64,000 nucleotides of DNA, taken from NCBI GenBank assembly GCA_039621445.1, contig CP154957.1, forward strand, positions 23,148,761 through 23,212,760. The letters run 5' to 3'. The translations under genes and the position numbers were made by a program. Within the stretch, counting starts at the first letter, position 1. Every line of letters starts with the position of its first letter. Under the pieces are notes generated by a model. The model searched no databases and was not told the DNA's origin. It worked only from the letters and a program-made list of their open reading frames with translations. This DNA comes from Euglena gracilis (lineage: Eukaryota; Euglenida; Euglenophyceae; Euglenales). Positions 10,073 to 21,338 of this stretch are shown piece after piece.

Positions 10073-13000
10073 GTGTGCTTGGGCCTTTTTCTGAAAGTGT
10101 GAAGGTGTGAAGTTTTAGGGGGAAAGCAATTTGTGTATGTGTATGTTGTGTATGTGTAGCCAGCACCCCCCGTGTCTTCATGTCTTCTGAACCCCCTTGC
10201 CAATGAACAGGGGGTGTCTGGGCCGTCTAGTTTGTCAGCTTTTATAGCAATATGCCCAGACAACCATGCCCAATGAACGTCCGCTGTCCGGACCAGGGAG
10301 GTATGTGTCGAATTGAAACAAACTTTTCAATTTTCATTCTTTTTTTCTGTGAAGTTGAGGGTCTTCACAGTTCCCTGTTTGTTGAGTTTTGCACGCATCC
10401 ATAGTTTTTCTTTGTCCCCCGGATTTGCATTTGTGAATTCCTCATGTGTCATGGCATTTTGACATCTTTGTTGCAATGTGGACGCATGCAACGTCTTTGG
10501 GTGAATTTGTATTTTCATGGCATATTCATGGTATATGGTATATTCAGTAGTTGTATGGCAGTATTCAGTTCGGCATACTCATTTTTCTCTTTTTTCACGT
10601 TTCAGGGGGCTATTTTCTTGACCAGGCGGTGAAAATGCGAAAGTTTTGGGGAAAAAATGGATAAACTCTGTCATCTCAAAATTTTTGGTACAAAAGAATG
10701 TAAACGGCCATGGGAAACCAACAAATACAAATATTCACCACGCCCAAAAGCAAAAAGACGTAAAACGAAAGAGGGTTTTTGCAGGGCTCAAGGATCTGAT
10801 TTTTTTGCATCAAAACCCCCTTGCCCTCTTTAGATCCTCCCAGCAATGCCCACAATAATTCTTTCAGGAAGTGGCCTAGTCATATGGCATGAAGTGGAGC
10901 CCCCACTTAAGTGTGGGGTACTGTGGGAGGGATCTGTGGATGGCTTTTGCTCAAGGCCCCCTGGAGTCCACTGGCTAGCCATTTTATTGGAAAAACTAGA
11001 AAAGAGGGACCTCCCTGCCCCCGGGGGAGGGGGGGAGGTTCCGGGGCCCCCCAACTGGAAAAAAATTTCCTCCGGTGCTGTGCCCCGAGGTGGAAATGAA
11101 TGTTGGGGGGGGGGCTGATTTGTTCAAAAAAATATCCCAAAAATGGCCAAAAAATGGGCTATTTGGCAAGTTTCGGGGGTCCCAAATTTTTTGCCCCCCC
11201 CAGGGTCCACCAGGATTTCCACTTGCCAATTTTGGACTTGCTGCAGCCAGCCTGCCCCCCCCCCCCCTGGGGTACTGCGAACCCCCCCCGGGGGGGGGTA
11301 CTGCGAACCCTTAAGCAAAAGCCTGGTGGGGGGTGGAAGATGTGGGGGGGGTAGTGCAGGGGAACCATTTTATTACGTCGTTGTTCTTTTTCTTGTGTTG
11401 GAAAATTTTACGACTATGAAAAAAAATTCTTCCAGATGATGTTTTTAGGGTCCCAGAAAATTTGGAATCCTCACTTTTGGTTACCTGAACCTCCCTGGAG
11501 CCTCCCTGGAGCCCCCCTGGAGCCTCCCTGGAGCCTCCTGGAGGCTCACTAAAAGGGAGCCTCCCTGGAGGCTGGTTACCTGGAGCCTCTCTGGAGCCTC
11601 CCTGGAGCCTCCGGCAGGTAACCAATTTTGTACACAGGCCATGTTCGACCCTCCACCTCTGCATCCGCTTTTATATTTACGGACACAAATCACGTTTGCC
11701 CATTTGCTATTTACGCCATGTCCGCCAATTGCAGAATTGGTTGAAAACCATTTATCCATTTGCCACAAAGACGCCATGTCCGCCTAATTTTGCTTTTACT
11801 GTTTACCCGTTTGCTATTTACGCCGTGTCCGCCAATTTGTTGAAAACCATTTATCCATTCGCCACAAAAACGCCATGTCCGCCTTATTTTGCTTTTACCG
11901 TTTACCCGTTTGCTATTCATGCCTTGTCCGCCAAACTTTGTCCACACAAAAGGATGTTGTTATTGGGGAGCAGGGGAGGGGGGAGGGGGGTAGGGGGGAG
12001 AGGGGAAGGGGGAGGGGGGGCGGGGGGAGGGGCCGCAGGCCCCCTCCCCCCGCCCCCCTCCCCCTTGGGCACAGCCAAATGAACACCATTTTGGATTTCA
12101 CGTGACCCTTTTTGCACGGCAAATAATTTAGGTACAATTCTGGCCGAATAAATTCATTTTCGGTTTCGATTAAGCTCTATGTTGCCTCCCAGCCTCCCAT
12201 TACACCCACCTTGGCTTTTTGGCAAAATGTTTTATATTTTTTTTGCTAATTTGGGCTATTTTGCATTGATTTGGGCAAATATTGGGCTAATTTGGGTCAA
12301 TATGAACACCACTCTGCCATTTCACCGGGGTGAGATTTTTGGTCAAAAAAAATCGATTTTTCGAAAATATCTGGAGAAAACAAATATTCTTTCTGGAATT
12401 GTCAGTCTGCCGAAATGTACCCCTGGAGACCCTCTATCACCCCCCGTTTGCCGTTTTGGCTGCCAACATACCCAAAACGGCCATTTTGGGGGCGTTTTTT
12501 TTTTTGGACCCTTTTGGGGGGGGTCAAAAAAACAACAATTTTTCCAAAATATCTCGACAATGAATCAAAGTCAAAGAAATTGTCCGGAGACCAAAAATGA
12601 AGCCCTTGGAATGTCTTGTCCAACCATGCTTTATTTTCCCTCCAACTCTTCGTGCAGCCCGAATTACGGCCATTTTTCGGCCAGTTTTGGCCCATTGCTT
12701 GGGCCGTTTTGGGCTGTTGTTGGGGCCAAAAAATCGATGTTTCCAAAATACCATGCCCCCCCCCCCCACGTACTCTTCCCCCCCCTTCGGCGCCTTTTGA
12801 GCCCCATGGGAAGAGCACGGGGGAGGGAATAGTACAGGGGGGCCCCCCGTACTCTTCCCATGGGACCTCAAAGGAACCCCAGGTCAACCCTTTGGTGGCA
12901 AAGAAAAAGTGCCCTGCCATCGTATTCTTCCCGAACCTGAGATGGGAAGAGTACGGGGGGGGGGGGGTATGGTATCTCGGAAATGAAGCAAAATCAAAGG

Positions 13001-16000
13001 AAATGTACGGAGGCCTAAAGTGAAGCCCTTGGGACGCCTTACCTAATGATATTTTGATTTCCCCGTAACTCCCCACCGAGTCCGAGATATGGCCGATTTA
13101 CGGCCCAAAACAGCGCGGCAGGCTTCCAACTATGCCGTTTTGGGCCATTTCGGGGCCTGAAAAAAAAAACGGAAAAAAGAAGAAAATTGCCCAAAACCAT
13201 CTTTTTTGCCTTCCAGACCCGGAAAAACTGTTTTCGAGCCAAAAATGAACGCTTTTCAACCCCCCAGCCCCCCGTTCTTGGCCCGAAACCCATGCATTTT
13301 GTTTGGGTCAAAAATGTTGGGGGAAACAATGCCCAAAACCATCTTTTTGGGCATCCCTGACCCGGGCCGGGCCGGGCTGCCCTGGCTGCCACAAGCCTCG
13401 AGCATCTGCTGCAGCATGGCACCATCAGACACGTAACGCGCTCAGCACCACACAAAACCTGGTCCCAATCCCCCTGGGGGGGGGGGTTGGGACCAGGTCC
13501 TTTTAGCAGGTTCCAAAAATAGCAAAAAAAAATTCCAGCACTGCCCATCGGAAATGACCAGAAACGCCCCATTTCCTTATTGTTGAGCATATTGCCCATT
13601 TTTTGATGTTTTGGTGCTTTCCAGATAAAGAATGTTCAAAAAATTCGCACATTTGGATTAATTTTCAAAGAAAAATAAAAAAAATCAAGGATTTTTGGAC
13701 AATTTTGGCCGATTTCCGGCCCTTTGCCCGTCCACAAAACCGAAAATTTTCCGGGCCGCCCTCAGTTTCGAGGTAGGAGGAGGGGGTCCGACCCCCTCCC
13801 CTCCGTGTTGGGAGGGGGTCCGACCCATCTATCCCTGGGGCAGGGGGAGAGCACGGGCCCGCAATCGACGCAAAAAAACACAAAAAATGCAAATAAACAC
13901 GAAACATAAACGCACACACAAGATGCAAATTGTATGTAAATTCCTTCTCGGTAAATTCCTTCTCGGAGCTCAGGGATGTTGGAGACAGCAACATTGATAG
14001 AATCCAGTTTAGCAGGGGGGGGAAATTGATATCCGCAATTTTTCCGCAATTTCCGCAATTTTCCGCAATTTCCGCAATTTTTCCGCAATTTCCGCAATTT
14101 TTCCGCAATTTTTCACCATTTTTTTGAAGAATTTTTTCCCCACCACCGAAGATGGAAGATGCAATGAGTTCAAGCCATTCTTCAAATGGATCAACAGGTG
14201 TGCTATTGTGTTTTTGTTGTTCCCCCCCCCAGTTTACCAATTTTTCTCACAGGTGCACCACTGGTCACAGGATTGGGTGCGTCCCACCTGCGCAAAGAAC
14301 ATCAAGCGTGTTGATTTGTGCTCGCCTGCATCGACATGGGTGTTGCGGTGTTCTGAACCTCACAATTGAAAATTTTCTAAGCCCCCCCCAAGCAGAAATG
14401 TGTATACCCGATATCAATTTTTCCGCAATTTTTCCGCAATTTCCGCAATTTTTCCGCAATTTTTCCGAAGGCCTCCGATATCAATTCCCCCCCCCTGAGT
14501 TTAGGAAATATTTAAGAACATTGGGTATATGGTGTAATTTCATTTGGAATTTGGAACGAGCTATGCGGCTCCACAATCAACCAAAAACGATTGCCAGTCA
14601 ATCAACATCAAGGGAAAAAAAGTTTCCCCAAAAGTTTCAATTTATTTGTTTTGCCTCCCCTCGGTACAATCAAGTTGAATTTCAAGGTGTGATTCCGGCG
14701 CAAAAACCAGTGATGGGGCAGGAATTGGTGCCGGGCAATGGCTTTTTGTAGCTGGGTGTGGTCAAAAATGTCTGGCATGCAATCCAGAGCTGAAAGTACA
14801 GGAAAGGCCATTTTTTTGGTGTATGTGTTCTGCATATGTTGGTGTATGGGTTTTAAATGTGTGTTCAGCCATTCATATTTGACAGTCCTGTTATCCCCCC
14901 CCATTGCACCATATTTTCTACATACCCACAGCTACCTGTCAACAATGTGTTGGAGGATTTGTCCCGGAGGGTTGATAACCCTTTCAAGGTATATCGACCA
15001 GCAGATGAAGCTGAGGTCATTGTGAAAAAGGTGTGGCTCCGCATATTCTTCCTGCTCCTCTCACCACTCTACACCTCATCCCATCTCCAAAAGAGTTTGT
15101 CATAGATTCCAAAAAATTAATAAGAGGAGAGAAAAAAAGAATAAAAAATAAGAGGCGAAAACAAAAGGCAAATGGAAAGCGGTGCGGCATGCTGAAATCC
15201 AGCTTTCATCATTCCCCAGGGTTGACTGACTGATTTTTTTTTGGCGAGTAATTTGCTTTTTGGCATTTGACCCCTTTGTATGGTGAAGAATCGATTTGGA
15301 GCAGTAAGATTGGTTGCACCTGAGGCATTTCCAACCCTCCCTCATCTGGCATTGGGTTTAGGGGGTGGGCGAAAGGCTTCAGAGGCCTAAAAAATGATCC
15401 AGTCAGGACCCAAAACACCCCCCCCCCCGGCCCCCCCAGGGGGGGGGGGGGGTTGGGTGCCAGCTGAGTGGGTACCCCGCCAGAGATGGGTTTTCCTCTA
15501 TTTTGGGACCCCAAAATTGACCCCCCCCCAAAAGCTCTGGTAGGGAGAATATCAGTGAGTAGGAGGTATGGAGTAGGAGGCAGCTCTTTTCCCTTCAGAA
15601 GGCCTGACCCCCAGGGTTTCATATGAAGGGAGTGAAGGGTTTTGGTGGCGGGGGGGGGCTTCCCCCGACCCTTCAAGTTCGGACATGGTTTACCAAAATT
15701 CAAGATTTCACCCAAGGTCCTTGAAAAATTTCACCTCAAATGGACACAAAAAAATTGTTTTGGGGGACCAATTTACGGTGGGAAGTTTTTCTCTTTAGAA
15801 GTCCAAGCCTGTGCTCATTCGTCCATCTTTTGTTTGGTGTCTATTTCTGCACCCAACAATTCTTTCCCCAGGTCAATGGTATTTTGAACAAGATCACTCC
15901 AGAGAAATATGAATCATTGATGCAGTCCATGCTGGAATTGAATTTCGACGTCAGCAACCAGAATCTCTTGAGTAGGATCATTGACTGTGTGTTCGAGCGT

Positions 16001-16641
16001 GCTGTTCAGCATCAGCTGTTCTGCAACCTCTACGCTGATGTGTGTCGTGATTTAACGCAAAAGTTTGCACAGACACACACAAAGAAGGAAGGTGAAGAAT
16101 CCAAGAGCACAGCTTATGCATCTTTTCGGAGGGCTCTCCTGAACAAGTGTCAGACGGAGTTTGAAGGGCCTCCTCCAGTGCCAGAGGGGTTATCTTATCT
16201 CGAAGAAAGGCACAGAGACATGAAAAGAATTGATGAAAGCACGAACTTGGGAATAAAAGTTCAATTGGGAGAGCTTTAAATGCGCAAACATGTGAAGAAA
16301 GAGAAATTGCCTGAGGTTTGTCGGGCGATGGTTTTGCAATTTTTTGGGCCATTAAGCATTTTTGGGCTTCAGATTTGGCTTTTTGCATTGAAATCGGTTG
16401 TTATTTCCATTGGTCCATAATCGATTTGCAATGGACGCTCCTAGCAAGATTACCCCCATGAATACAAATTTTTCTTCTCATTCGCATGTGATCAAGCGCC
16501 TTCTCCTCGGAAGCCCTCCCCAGGAGTCCCACCAGCCATCCGACGAAGAGATCGAAGTGCTGTGCCGCCTCCTGAAGACAGTCGGGCAGCAGCTGGACCG
16601 CCCCCAGGCGGTGGCCTACATGGACCACTATTTCATCCAGG
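9749..16641 (+). CDS. eIF4G-type translation initiation factor, partial multi-exon model
   Basis: The product is the scaffold of the eIF4F cap-binding complex, joining eIF4E, eIF4A and eIF3 in the cytoplasm. Exons seen: 9749-10072, 10260-10300, 14932-14988, 15872-16315, 16449-16641. The first has the eIF4G signature YSVEFLLRFQ just upstream of a Gly/Arg/Pro linker. Exons three to five carry the MIF4G domain: ILNKITPEKYESLM, the CVFERAV helix, FRRALLNKCQTEF, LGIKVQLGEL and CRLLKTVGQQLD, in the family order and spacing. Most junctions keep frame. At least one exon is missing between 10300 and 14932, because the phases do not match. The next expected motif (RLRFM...WVPRR), MA3 and W2 domains were not found downstream. 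An in-frame TAA at 16277-16279 interrupts the model after GEL. Introns host many repeats. eIF4G versus eIFiso4G cannot be told apart here. Confidence 0.85.
10260..10300 (+). CDS. Short eIF4G exon (Pro/Gly/Arg linker)
   Basis: This is a 41-nt exon bounded by CCCAG and a consensus donor GGGAG|GTATGT. In phase with the previous exon it reads TTMPNERPLSGPG, fitting the low-complexity linker upstream of MIF4G. Confidence 0.6.
10940..11325. mobile_element. Diverged CAGGC...CTTAAG hAT-like MITE
   Basis: The right end CCCTTAAGCAAAAGCCTG matches the right end of the element at 38166-38613; the left end (GGCTTTTGCTCAAGGCCCC) has two changes. Interior blocks ACTGGAAAAA, TTTCCTCCGG, CCCAAAAATGGCCAAAAA and GGACTTGCTGCAG are shared in order. 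No clean 8-bp duplication remains, so it is an older insertion. Confidence 0.7.
11477..11626. repeat. CCTCCCTGGAG tandem/inverted repeat with TTGGTTACCTG ends
   Basis: TTGGTTACCTG at the left and CAGGTAACCAA at the right enclose about a dozen CTCCCTGGAGC-like units. A small MITE is likely. Confidence 0.6.
11700..11935. repeat. Tandem repeat, period about 100 bp
   Basis: The block GCTATTTACGCCATGTCCGCC ... AAAACCATTTATCCATT ... CCACAAA occurs two to three times, at about 11706, 11812 and 11911 (GCTATTCATGCCTTGTCCG). Confidence 0.75.
14013..14497. mobile_element. hAT-like element with CCGCAATTT arrays and captured exons
   Basis: Ends are CAGGGGGGGGAAATTGATATC and its inverse GATATCAATTCCCCCCCCCTG, flanked by the 7-bp duplication AGTTTAG (14006-14012 and 14498-14504). 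Next to both ends lie arrays of CCGCAATTT(TT) (14034-14112, 14418-14468). The centre holds a two-exon mini-frame: ATG at 14152, MEDAMSSSHSSNGST, donor ACAG|GTGTGC, acceptor TTTCTCACAG, then APLVTGLGASHLRKEHQAC and a stop. The frame is continuous across the predicted intron. CAGGG ends suggest the hAT superfamily, though hAT duplications are usually 8 bp. Confidence 0.75.
14932..14988 (+). CDS. eIF4G exon leading into MIF4G
   Basis: The acceptor is TACATACCCACAG. It reads LPVNNVLEDLSRRVDNPFK, phase 0. The donor TTCAAG|GTATAT joins it to VNGILNKITPEK, matching the family pattern of a basic residue run directly before ILNKLTP. A second donor at 15030 (AAAAAG|GTGTGG) would add 14 residues, also in frame; both forms are possible. 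Confidence 0.75.
15872..16315 (+). CDS. eIF4G exon, first half of MIF4G domain
   Basis: The acceptor is TTCTTTCCCCAG. It begins VNGILNKITPEKYESLMQSM and continues through DCVFERAVQHQLFCNLYADV and FRRALLNKCQTEF to LGIKVQLGEL, all classic MIF4G helices. The frame then meets TAA at 16277-16279 and goes on as MRKHVKKEKLPE up to a donor CCTGAG|GTTTGT. The sequence after the TAA still fits the family helix (GEL-x-xxK....E), so either the stop is an error or recent lesion, the code is altered, or the exon ends earlier. Confidence 0.9.
16449..16641 (+). CDS. eIF4G exon, middle of MIF4G domain
   Basis: It encodes SHSHVIKRLLLGS then DEEIEVLCRLLKTVGQQLD and MDHYFIQ, matching the family stretch CLCRLLTTIGKDLD...MDQYF. 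The 5' edge is chosen at CTAGCAAG to keep phase with the preceding exon; another acceptor is possible. The donor is ATCCAGG|GTTTTT. Confidence 0.85.
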
Positions 16642-18537
16642 GTTTTTTTTATTTGTCGACCCCCGGGGGGGGGGGGGGGGTAGGGTGGGTGGCGGGCACC
16701 TATAGCTAAAATGGCCTGAAATGGCCCAAAATGATTTTTTACCCCTATAGGTGGGGGTCCCTAAAATGGCCTAAAAATGGCCTAAAATGGGAAAAATTCT
16801 GTTGCACAATATTTTTTTGTGAACAACTGAAGCCATTCAGGCAATGCTGGTGGTGTTTTGCTTTATTTTGGTGTGGGGTGCGGGCTGGTTCCTTTGTTTT
16901 TGTGGGTGGTTGGTGTTGGTGGTTTTGGTGGTGGTTGGGGTGGTTCGTTTGTTATTGTGGTTTTTTTGTTTACTTGTCGTCTTTTGTTAATGTGGACGGT
17001 GCGAAACAGTGGATTTGGTGGAGGAGTACAACCCCACAATGTTTGTATCCCAATTAATAATAGCATCAGTCCTCAAATCCACAGTCCCAACTTTTGGTAG
17101 TGATTTTGAAGGTTTGGAACAGAAGTATTTTTTTTTTACTCCCATCTTTTTTTTGGTGCGGAACGATGCCTGTTTCACAAATAATGAAACAGTGAAGTTG
17201 TTTAAAGAGTTTTGAGCATAAAAATAAAAAAAGAACGTTTAAAAGATGTTGGAAAAAAATTCTCAATTGAAATTGAAAATACAAGTATTATAAATTATAA
17301 ATTTAACAATAAATTTTCTAAGGAAACTTAATATTTTTTATGAGTGGACATTTATTATCATAGAAATTCTGACCAAAACAACGGCCCAAAAACTCCCAAA
17401 ATGGACGTTTTGGGCAACAAAACTGAGCCTGGCCAGCCACATGGGCATATGGGCACAGGGCACATTTCGTTCACTTTCAGGAATAATGTATGTTTTTTTT
17501 ATATAAAACATCGATTTTTGACCGAAAAGCTCACCCCGACGAAATGGCAGAGTCGAAACTGGGGGGGTGGCTGATCCTAAAACCCCCCAAAATAATACCC
17601 CCGGAGTATTATTTTTTCGCCCGAAGTCCCGGCCAGGGGGAGGGGGTATTATTTGGGGGGGATAGCACCCCAAATTTTTCGAAATTTTTCGAAGTCCCGC
17701 AGGAGCTAAAATAGTGCCAAAACCCCCCTTCGGCGTCATTTTTTGAACTTTCTTGTGAAATTTACCCTTAGGTCAGATGATCCAAAAAAAATCGATTTTT
17801 TTTCGTAATTTGTTGACAGAGATTGTGATTTTTACCTTACTTTATTTTACTACATTTTCAGGTCAAAATCCGTGCCTTCGGCACAAAACCGGGGGGGGGG
17901 GGGTATTAACCCGGTCGACGAAGTCGGACCCCAAGGGGGGGTATTATTATTTGGGGGGATTATTTGGGGGGGGGGGGTTACCAAGTTTGGACCCCCCCTT
18001 GTCTGCTGCAAAACTTGGGCCTCATTGGCTATGACCGTCACAGCGAGCGCAGTGTTGGGAGCGCCGCCGGCCCGTAGTGGTTCAGGCCAAGGCTGGCCTG
18101 GGGGCCAGCCAGGGCGGGCACATACGTACACGATCAGAGGGGAGGGAGGGGGTGGGTGAGGTGACGGTTGCAGCAGCCGGGTTGGGCTGCCAGAGACCGC
18201 AGTCTTAGCCCACAGGGCAGCCGGGGAGGGGGGGGTCAGACTTTCTATTGTCAAAAAACCAGTCAGTCACTCTCCAAAGACCGCCCGTTTCCACCCCACC
18301 CGAGGAAAATGGCTCAAAATCAAAGGATTTCGGCCAAAATCAAAAAACAAATCTTGCACCTTCGGCACCTGGTGGGCGACTTTCGGCCAATCCTGGCCGA
18401 CCCCTCCGGGATCCCCCTCTGGAGGCACCCTCCAGACCCCCTCTGGAGGGGGGGGGTGTCTGGAGCCAAAAGGCAGTCACTTACTCCGGGACCACCAGTA
18501 AGTCACCCCCACTGGGTGGACACTTGGGTTGGTTCAG
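16642..18537. other. No recognised exon; repeats
   Basis: The region holds a poly-G block (16664-16680), an ATCGAT repeat copy inverted relative to 12300-12450 (about 17400-17560), an 86-bp AATAATACCCC element and G-rich patches at 17890-17980. The expected continuation of eIF4G (RLRFM...WVPRR) was not found. Confidence 0.4.
17583..17668. repeat. AATAATACCCC hairpin, copy of the 23115 family
   Basis: CCCCCCAAAATAATACCCCC on the left is mirrored by GGGGGTATTATTTGGGGGGG on the right. The interior shares AAGTCCCGGCC with the copy at 23115-23198. No intact target-site duplication. Confidence 0.65.
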
Positions 18538-18601
18538 CTGGGCGAAGCCTCAACGATGCCGCAGCTGGATTCCGAAGCTATTGTTGGCATGATGGGAGAT
18601 G
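18538..18601 (+). CDS. Possible exon with consensus splice sites
   Basis: The acceptor is GGTTGGTTCAG and the donor GATG|GTGAGT is near-perfect. The frame reads LGEASTMPQLDSEAIVGMMGDG. No family is recognised. It may be a downstream eIF4G exon or belong to another gene. Confidence 0.35.
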
Positions 18602-18829
18602 GTGAGTTTGTGCAAAAAAAAAAAAAATCGCAGATCGGGTGGTTAAAAACACACACAGACAAATCACAAACAGGGCACGATGAAGCCAGGGGCATGAAGC
18701 ATAGTATCAGACGGTTGTATCAGCACATTGTAAGAACTCTCGTCCTGTGAGGAAAATGTCTTTTCCCCTTTTCGACGCAATTGCCTCGGTCTGACAGCCA
18801 GAAGAGCCAAAGGAGGTGGAGTGGTATAT

Positions 18830-19290
18830 GAACAGAAGGGGGAGCTGGGTTTGGGCTTAGGGATCAGGTGGGGTGGGACGTATCAACACCACCGAGATCC
18901 TGGCAACGGGAACTCAGATCGTCGGAAGCAATCTCGGGGCACTGAAATAGTGACCAGAATTTGGGGGGGGGGTCGCCTCAGGAGGCCCGCACTTGAGGTC
19001 CTTCAGTAAAATGAGATTAACAGACAGAAGGGAGGAACCCGACCATCCTGGTCTGCCCAATAGCACACCCACTGTGGATAACTTGCACTTGAACTGGGGA
19101 GCTGATCTGGACGTCGGATAACGACCTCAGAGGGAGAGGATGGTCGAGACTGCAAAATTTGGGATGCCTGGAAAAAAGAATGGTAATTGACAGATGGGAG
19201 TCACACAACTGGGTCGGGCCTGAGGTGAGAACAGAAAAGAAAAACTAAAAGTGCGAGAAAGCCCCAAAGTCATCAAGCACACCTTCAACC
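18830..19290. other. No gene seen
   Basis: No open frame with recognisable motifs; a poly-G run lies at 18962. Confidence 0.35.
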
Positions 19291-19297
19291 CTGAAAC

Positions 19298-19807
19298 CTA
19301 AAATTGGGCTGGACGGTCAATCATCAATGCATTGCGCCAAACTTTGGCCCATTTTGGGGCAAAAAAGGCATCCAGCCCATTGAAAGGCAGCTGGACAGGA
19401 ATTAAAATTCTGTCCATGGTGGGGAGGAGGTAGAGGACTGAAGGGCTGACCTCCCCCATTGCACAGGGTTTCCCCTCCAGCTGAAATGATGCCCTGGGAC
19501 AATGAGGGGGCCTTCCTCTTCTTCTTGGGTGGGGGGGGGGGGGGGATTTCCAAAATTTCGATTTTTTTGTGGTAAGAGGCTGTTGTTCGAAAATATTATC
19601 GACACCTGGGATATTGAGGGAGGAGACGTTCCGTGCCATCTGAAACACAAAGGGCTGAATGAAGCGCTTCCAGCTCACTTCAGGGGGTTTATGTGGCAAT
19701 TTTTTTCCAATTATGCAGGATTGCTTCATTTTTCCGGAGTATGCGGGATTGTGTGAAAAAAAAAATGCGGAGTAAAAGTGAACAAGGTTGCTGTTGTTGG
19801 CATTCAT
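19298..19807 (-). other. Unrecognised minus-strand open frame (169 codons)
   Basis: The frame contains KRFIQPFVFQMARNVSSLN and LIPVQLPFNGLDAFFAPKW, which look protein-like, split by a Pro/Arg-rich stretch over a poly-G run (19529-19543). No family is recognised. It could be a decayed transposon gene. Confidence 0.25.
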
Positions 19808-19984
19808 TCAAGGTCGCAAACCAGCAAATTTGGCCTGAAATGCTGGACCAAAATGCCTTGAAAAAAGGGCCCAAGCTGGCCCAGAATAGCCCAGATATAG
19901 CTTGATTGATCCAATGTGAATGAAACCAACCCAAAATTGACACAAAATGGCTCGAAAATGAACCAAATTAATGCAAATTGATTT

Positions 19985-20440
19985 GGGACTGTGAGGAATT
20001 ATTCAAATAAATGGGAGATTGGATTGTACAAGGCTCTATCCATGCTTCACACCAGGGTCTTCTCGGGCTTTAAGTCTGTAAAAGCTTGCTTGCGGGTGGC
20101 AAAAAAATTGCCAACAGCGTCCACATTTTTAAAAAGAGCCTTCAAATACATTTGTCCAGAGCTGGCAAATTTTGTTTTGCACTGCACAGGCATTGTCGAA
20201 CGGGGGTTCCCAAGCCCAAGGACCTACAAAGCAGCCGTGCACCTCTCACTAACTACCAAAATACCATCCCATCCTTACGGTGGCCCCTGTGGTGGGCTAT
20301 GGAAGATGTGGAAGGGGGGGAACGAGTTCTACGCACTTTTTTGGCCCCCGGAGTTGGCGATTTCTGGCGAATTTTGGCCGTTTGGTGGCGCCATGACTCC
20401 TTCAAAGGTCTTTGTCTGCTTTTGTCTATCAGGTGGGGGG
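19985..20440 (+). other. Unrecognised plus-strand open frame (about 150 codons)
   Basis: The first half, with KACLRVAKKLPTASTFLKRA and FKYICPELANFVLHC, looks coding; the second half is low quality. No family is recognised. Confidence 0.25.
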
Positions 20441-20444
20441 TGAA

Positions 20445-21335
20445 TGCGCAACACCCGCCTTGGAAAAAAATGCACAAACAATATAACCTGAGAAAAAACA
20501 GTGCAAAAATAACAAAAATGCAAAGGTACATGCAAAAATGGCAGCGGATTAAAAGAAATCATGTGGAAATCTGAGTAAAACTCCATTTTCAAAAAAAAAT
20601 GGAAAAAAATAAACAAAAAAATCAGCAACGATGTGAAAAATTGGGGAAATCACAAAAAAATGCGCAAAAATGCGAAAAAAATGGGCAAAAAATCCCCCCA
20701 CATCCATCATTTCTTGCGAAAAAGAACAACTGTGCAAATTTTCTGATCAAAATGCAAAAAAAAAAACAGTAAATACTGTTCAGAGGATATCTGAAGCACC
20801 AGAGGGGAGGGGGTCCAGCCTGCTGGCTGGAGAATGGCGCAGGCAAAAAGCCCAGATGCAGCGGGGTTGGATTTTTTTCAGCCAAATTGTTGAGTGAACA
20901 GGGGGGTCACCTCTGGCTACAGAAATTCCCTGCTTCTCATGTATGCCTACCTCTCTCAGGATCTGTCACAAAAATCAATGAAATTGTGTGAGGAGTGAAA
21001 AAAGACTGAAACTACAAAAAAAAAGCACCTATGGGGGGTGATGAAGCTTTTTGGGTATCAGTTTTTGACCTTAGAAATTATGCGGGATAACGCGGGATTA
21101 CGCGGGATTACACAGCCAAAATTTTTCACCGCTGCATAATGCTCAAATAATAATTTCTACAGAGAAAAGAATGCAGAAAATGATAAAAAAAAAACTATCC
21201 AAAATGTTCTCTGAACGAGAAAGCAACTGTTTTTTTAAGTGCTTTTTTCAAATTTTCCAAAAAATGCGAAATCATGCAAAATTTTGCAGTATTGCGCAGA
21301 CTCCATTGCCCCTTCCAACTTGCTGACTTCCAGAA
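20445..21335. other. AT-rich, no gene seen
   Basis: Dominated by AAAAATGCGC/AAAATGCGAA words and a short GCGGGATTA tandem at about 21078-21110. Confidence 0.4.
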
Positions 21336-21338
21336 GAA

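Larger units (their letters stand above)
10301..14931. other. eIF4G intronic region packed with repeats
   Basis: No further exon was located, although phase requires at least one. Contents: a CTTAAG-type element (10940-11325), a TTGGTTACCTG-ended repeat (11477-11626), a tandem repeat with a period of about 100 bp (11700-11935), a G/C-rich stretch (11965-12070), ATCGAT-type repeats (12300-13060), a copy of the 63.5-kb repeat (13150-13310), a copy of the 55.9-kb repeat (13640-13800) and a hAT-like element (14013-14497). Confidence 0.5.

Noticed and set aside
10940-11325. An 8-bp target-site duplication for this element
   Set aside because: The flanking 8-mers (ATCTGTGG and GTGGGGGG) do not match convincingly.
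14608-14904. 98-codon minus frame next to the 14-kb element
   Set aside because: It looks protein-like but has no motif and overlaps the intron just upstream of a firm eIF4G exon on the other strand.
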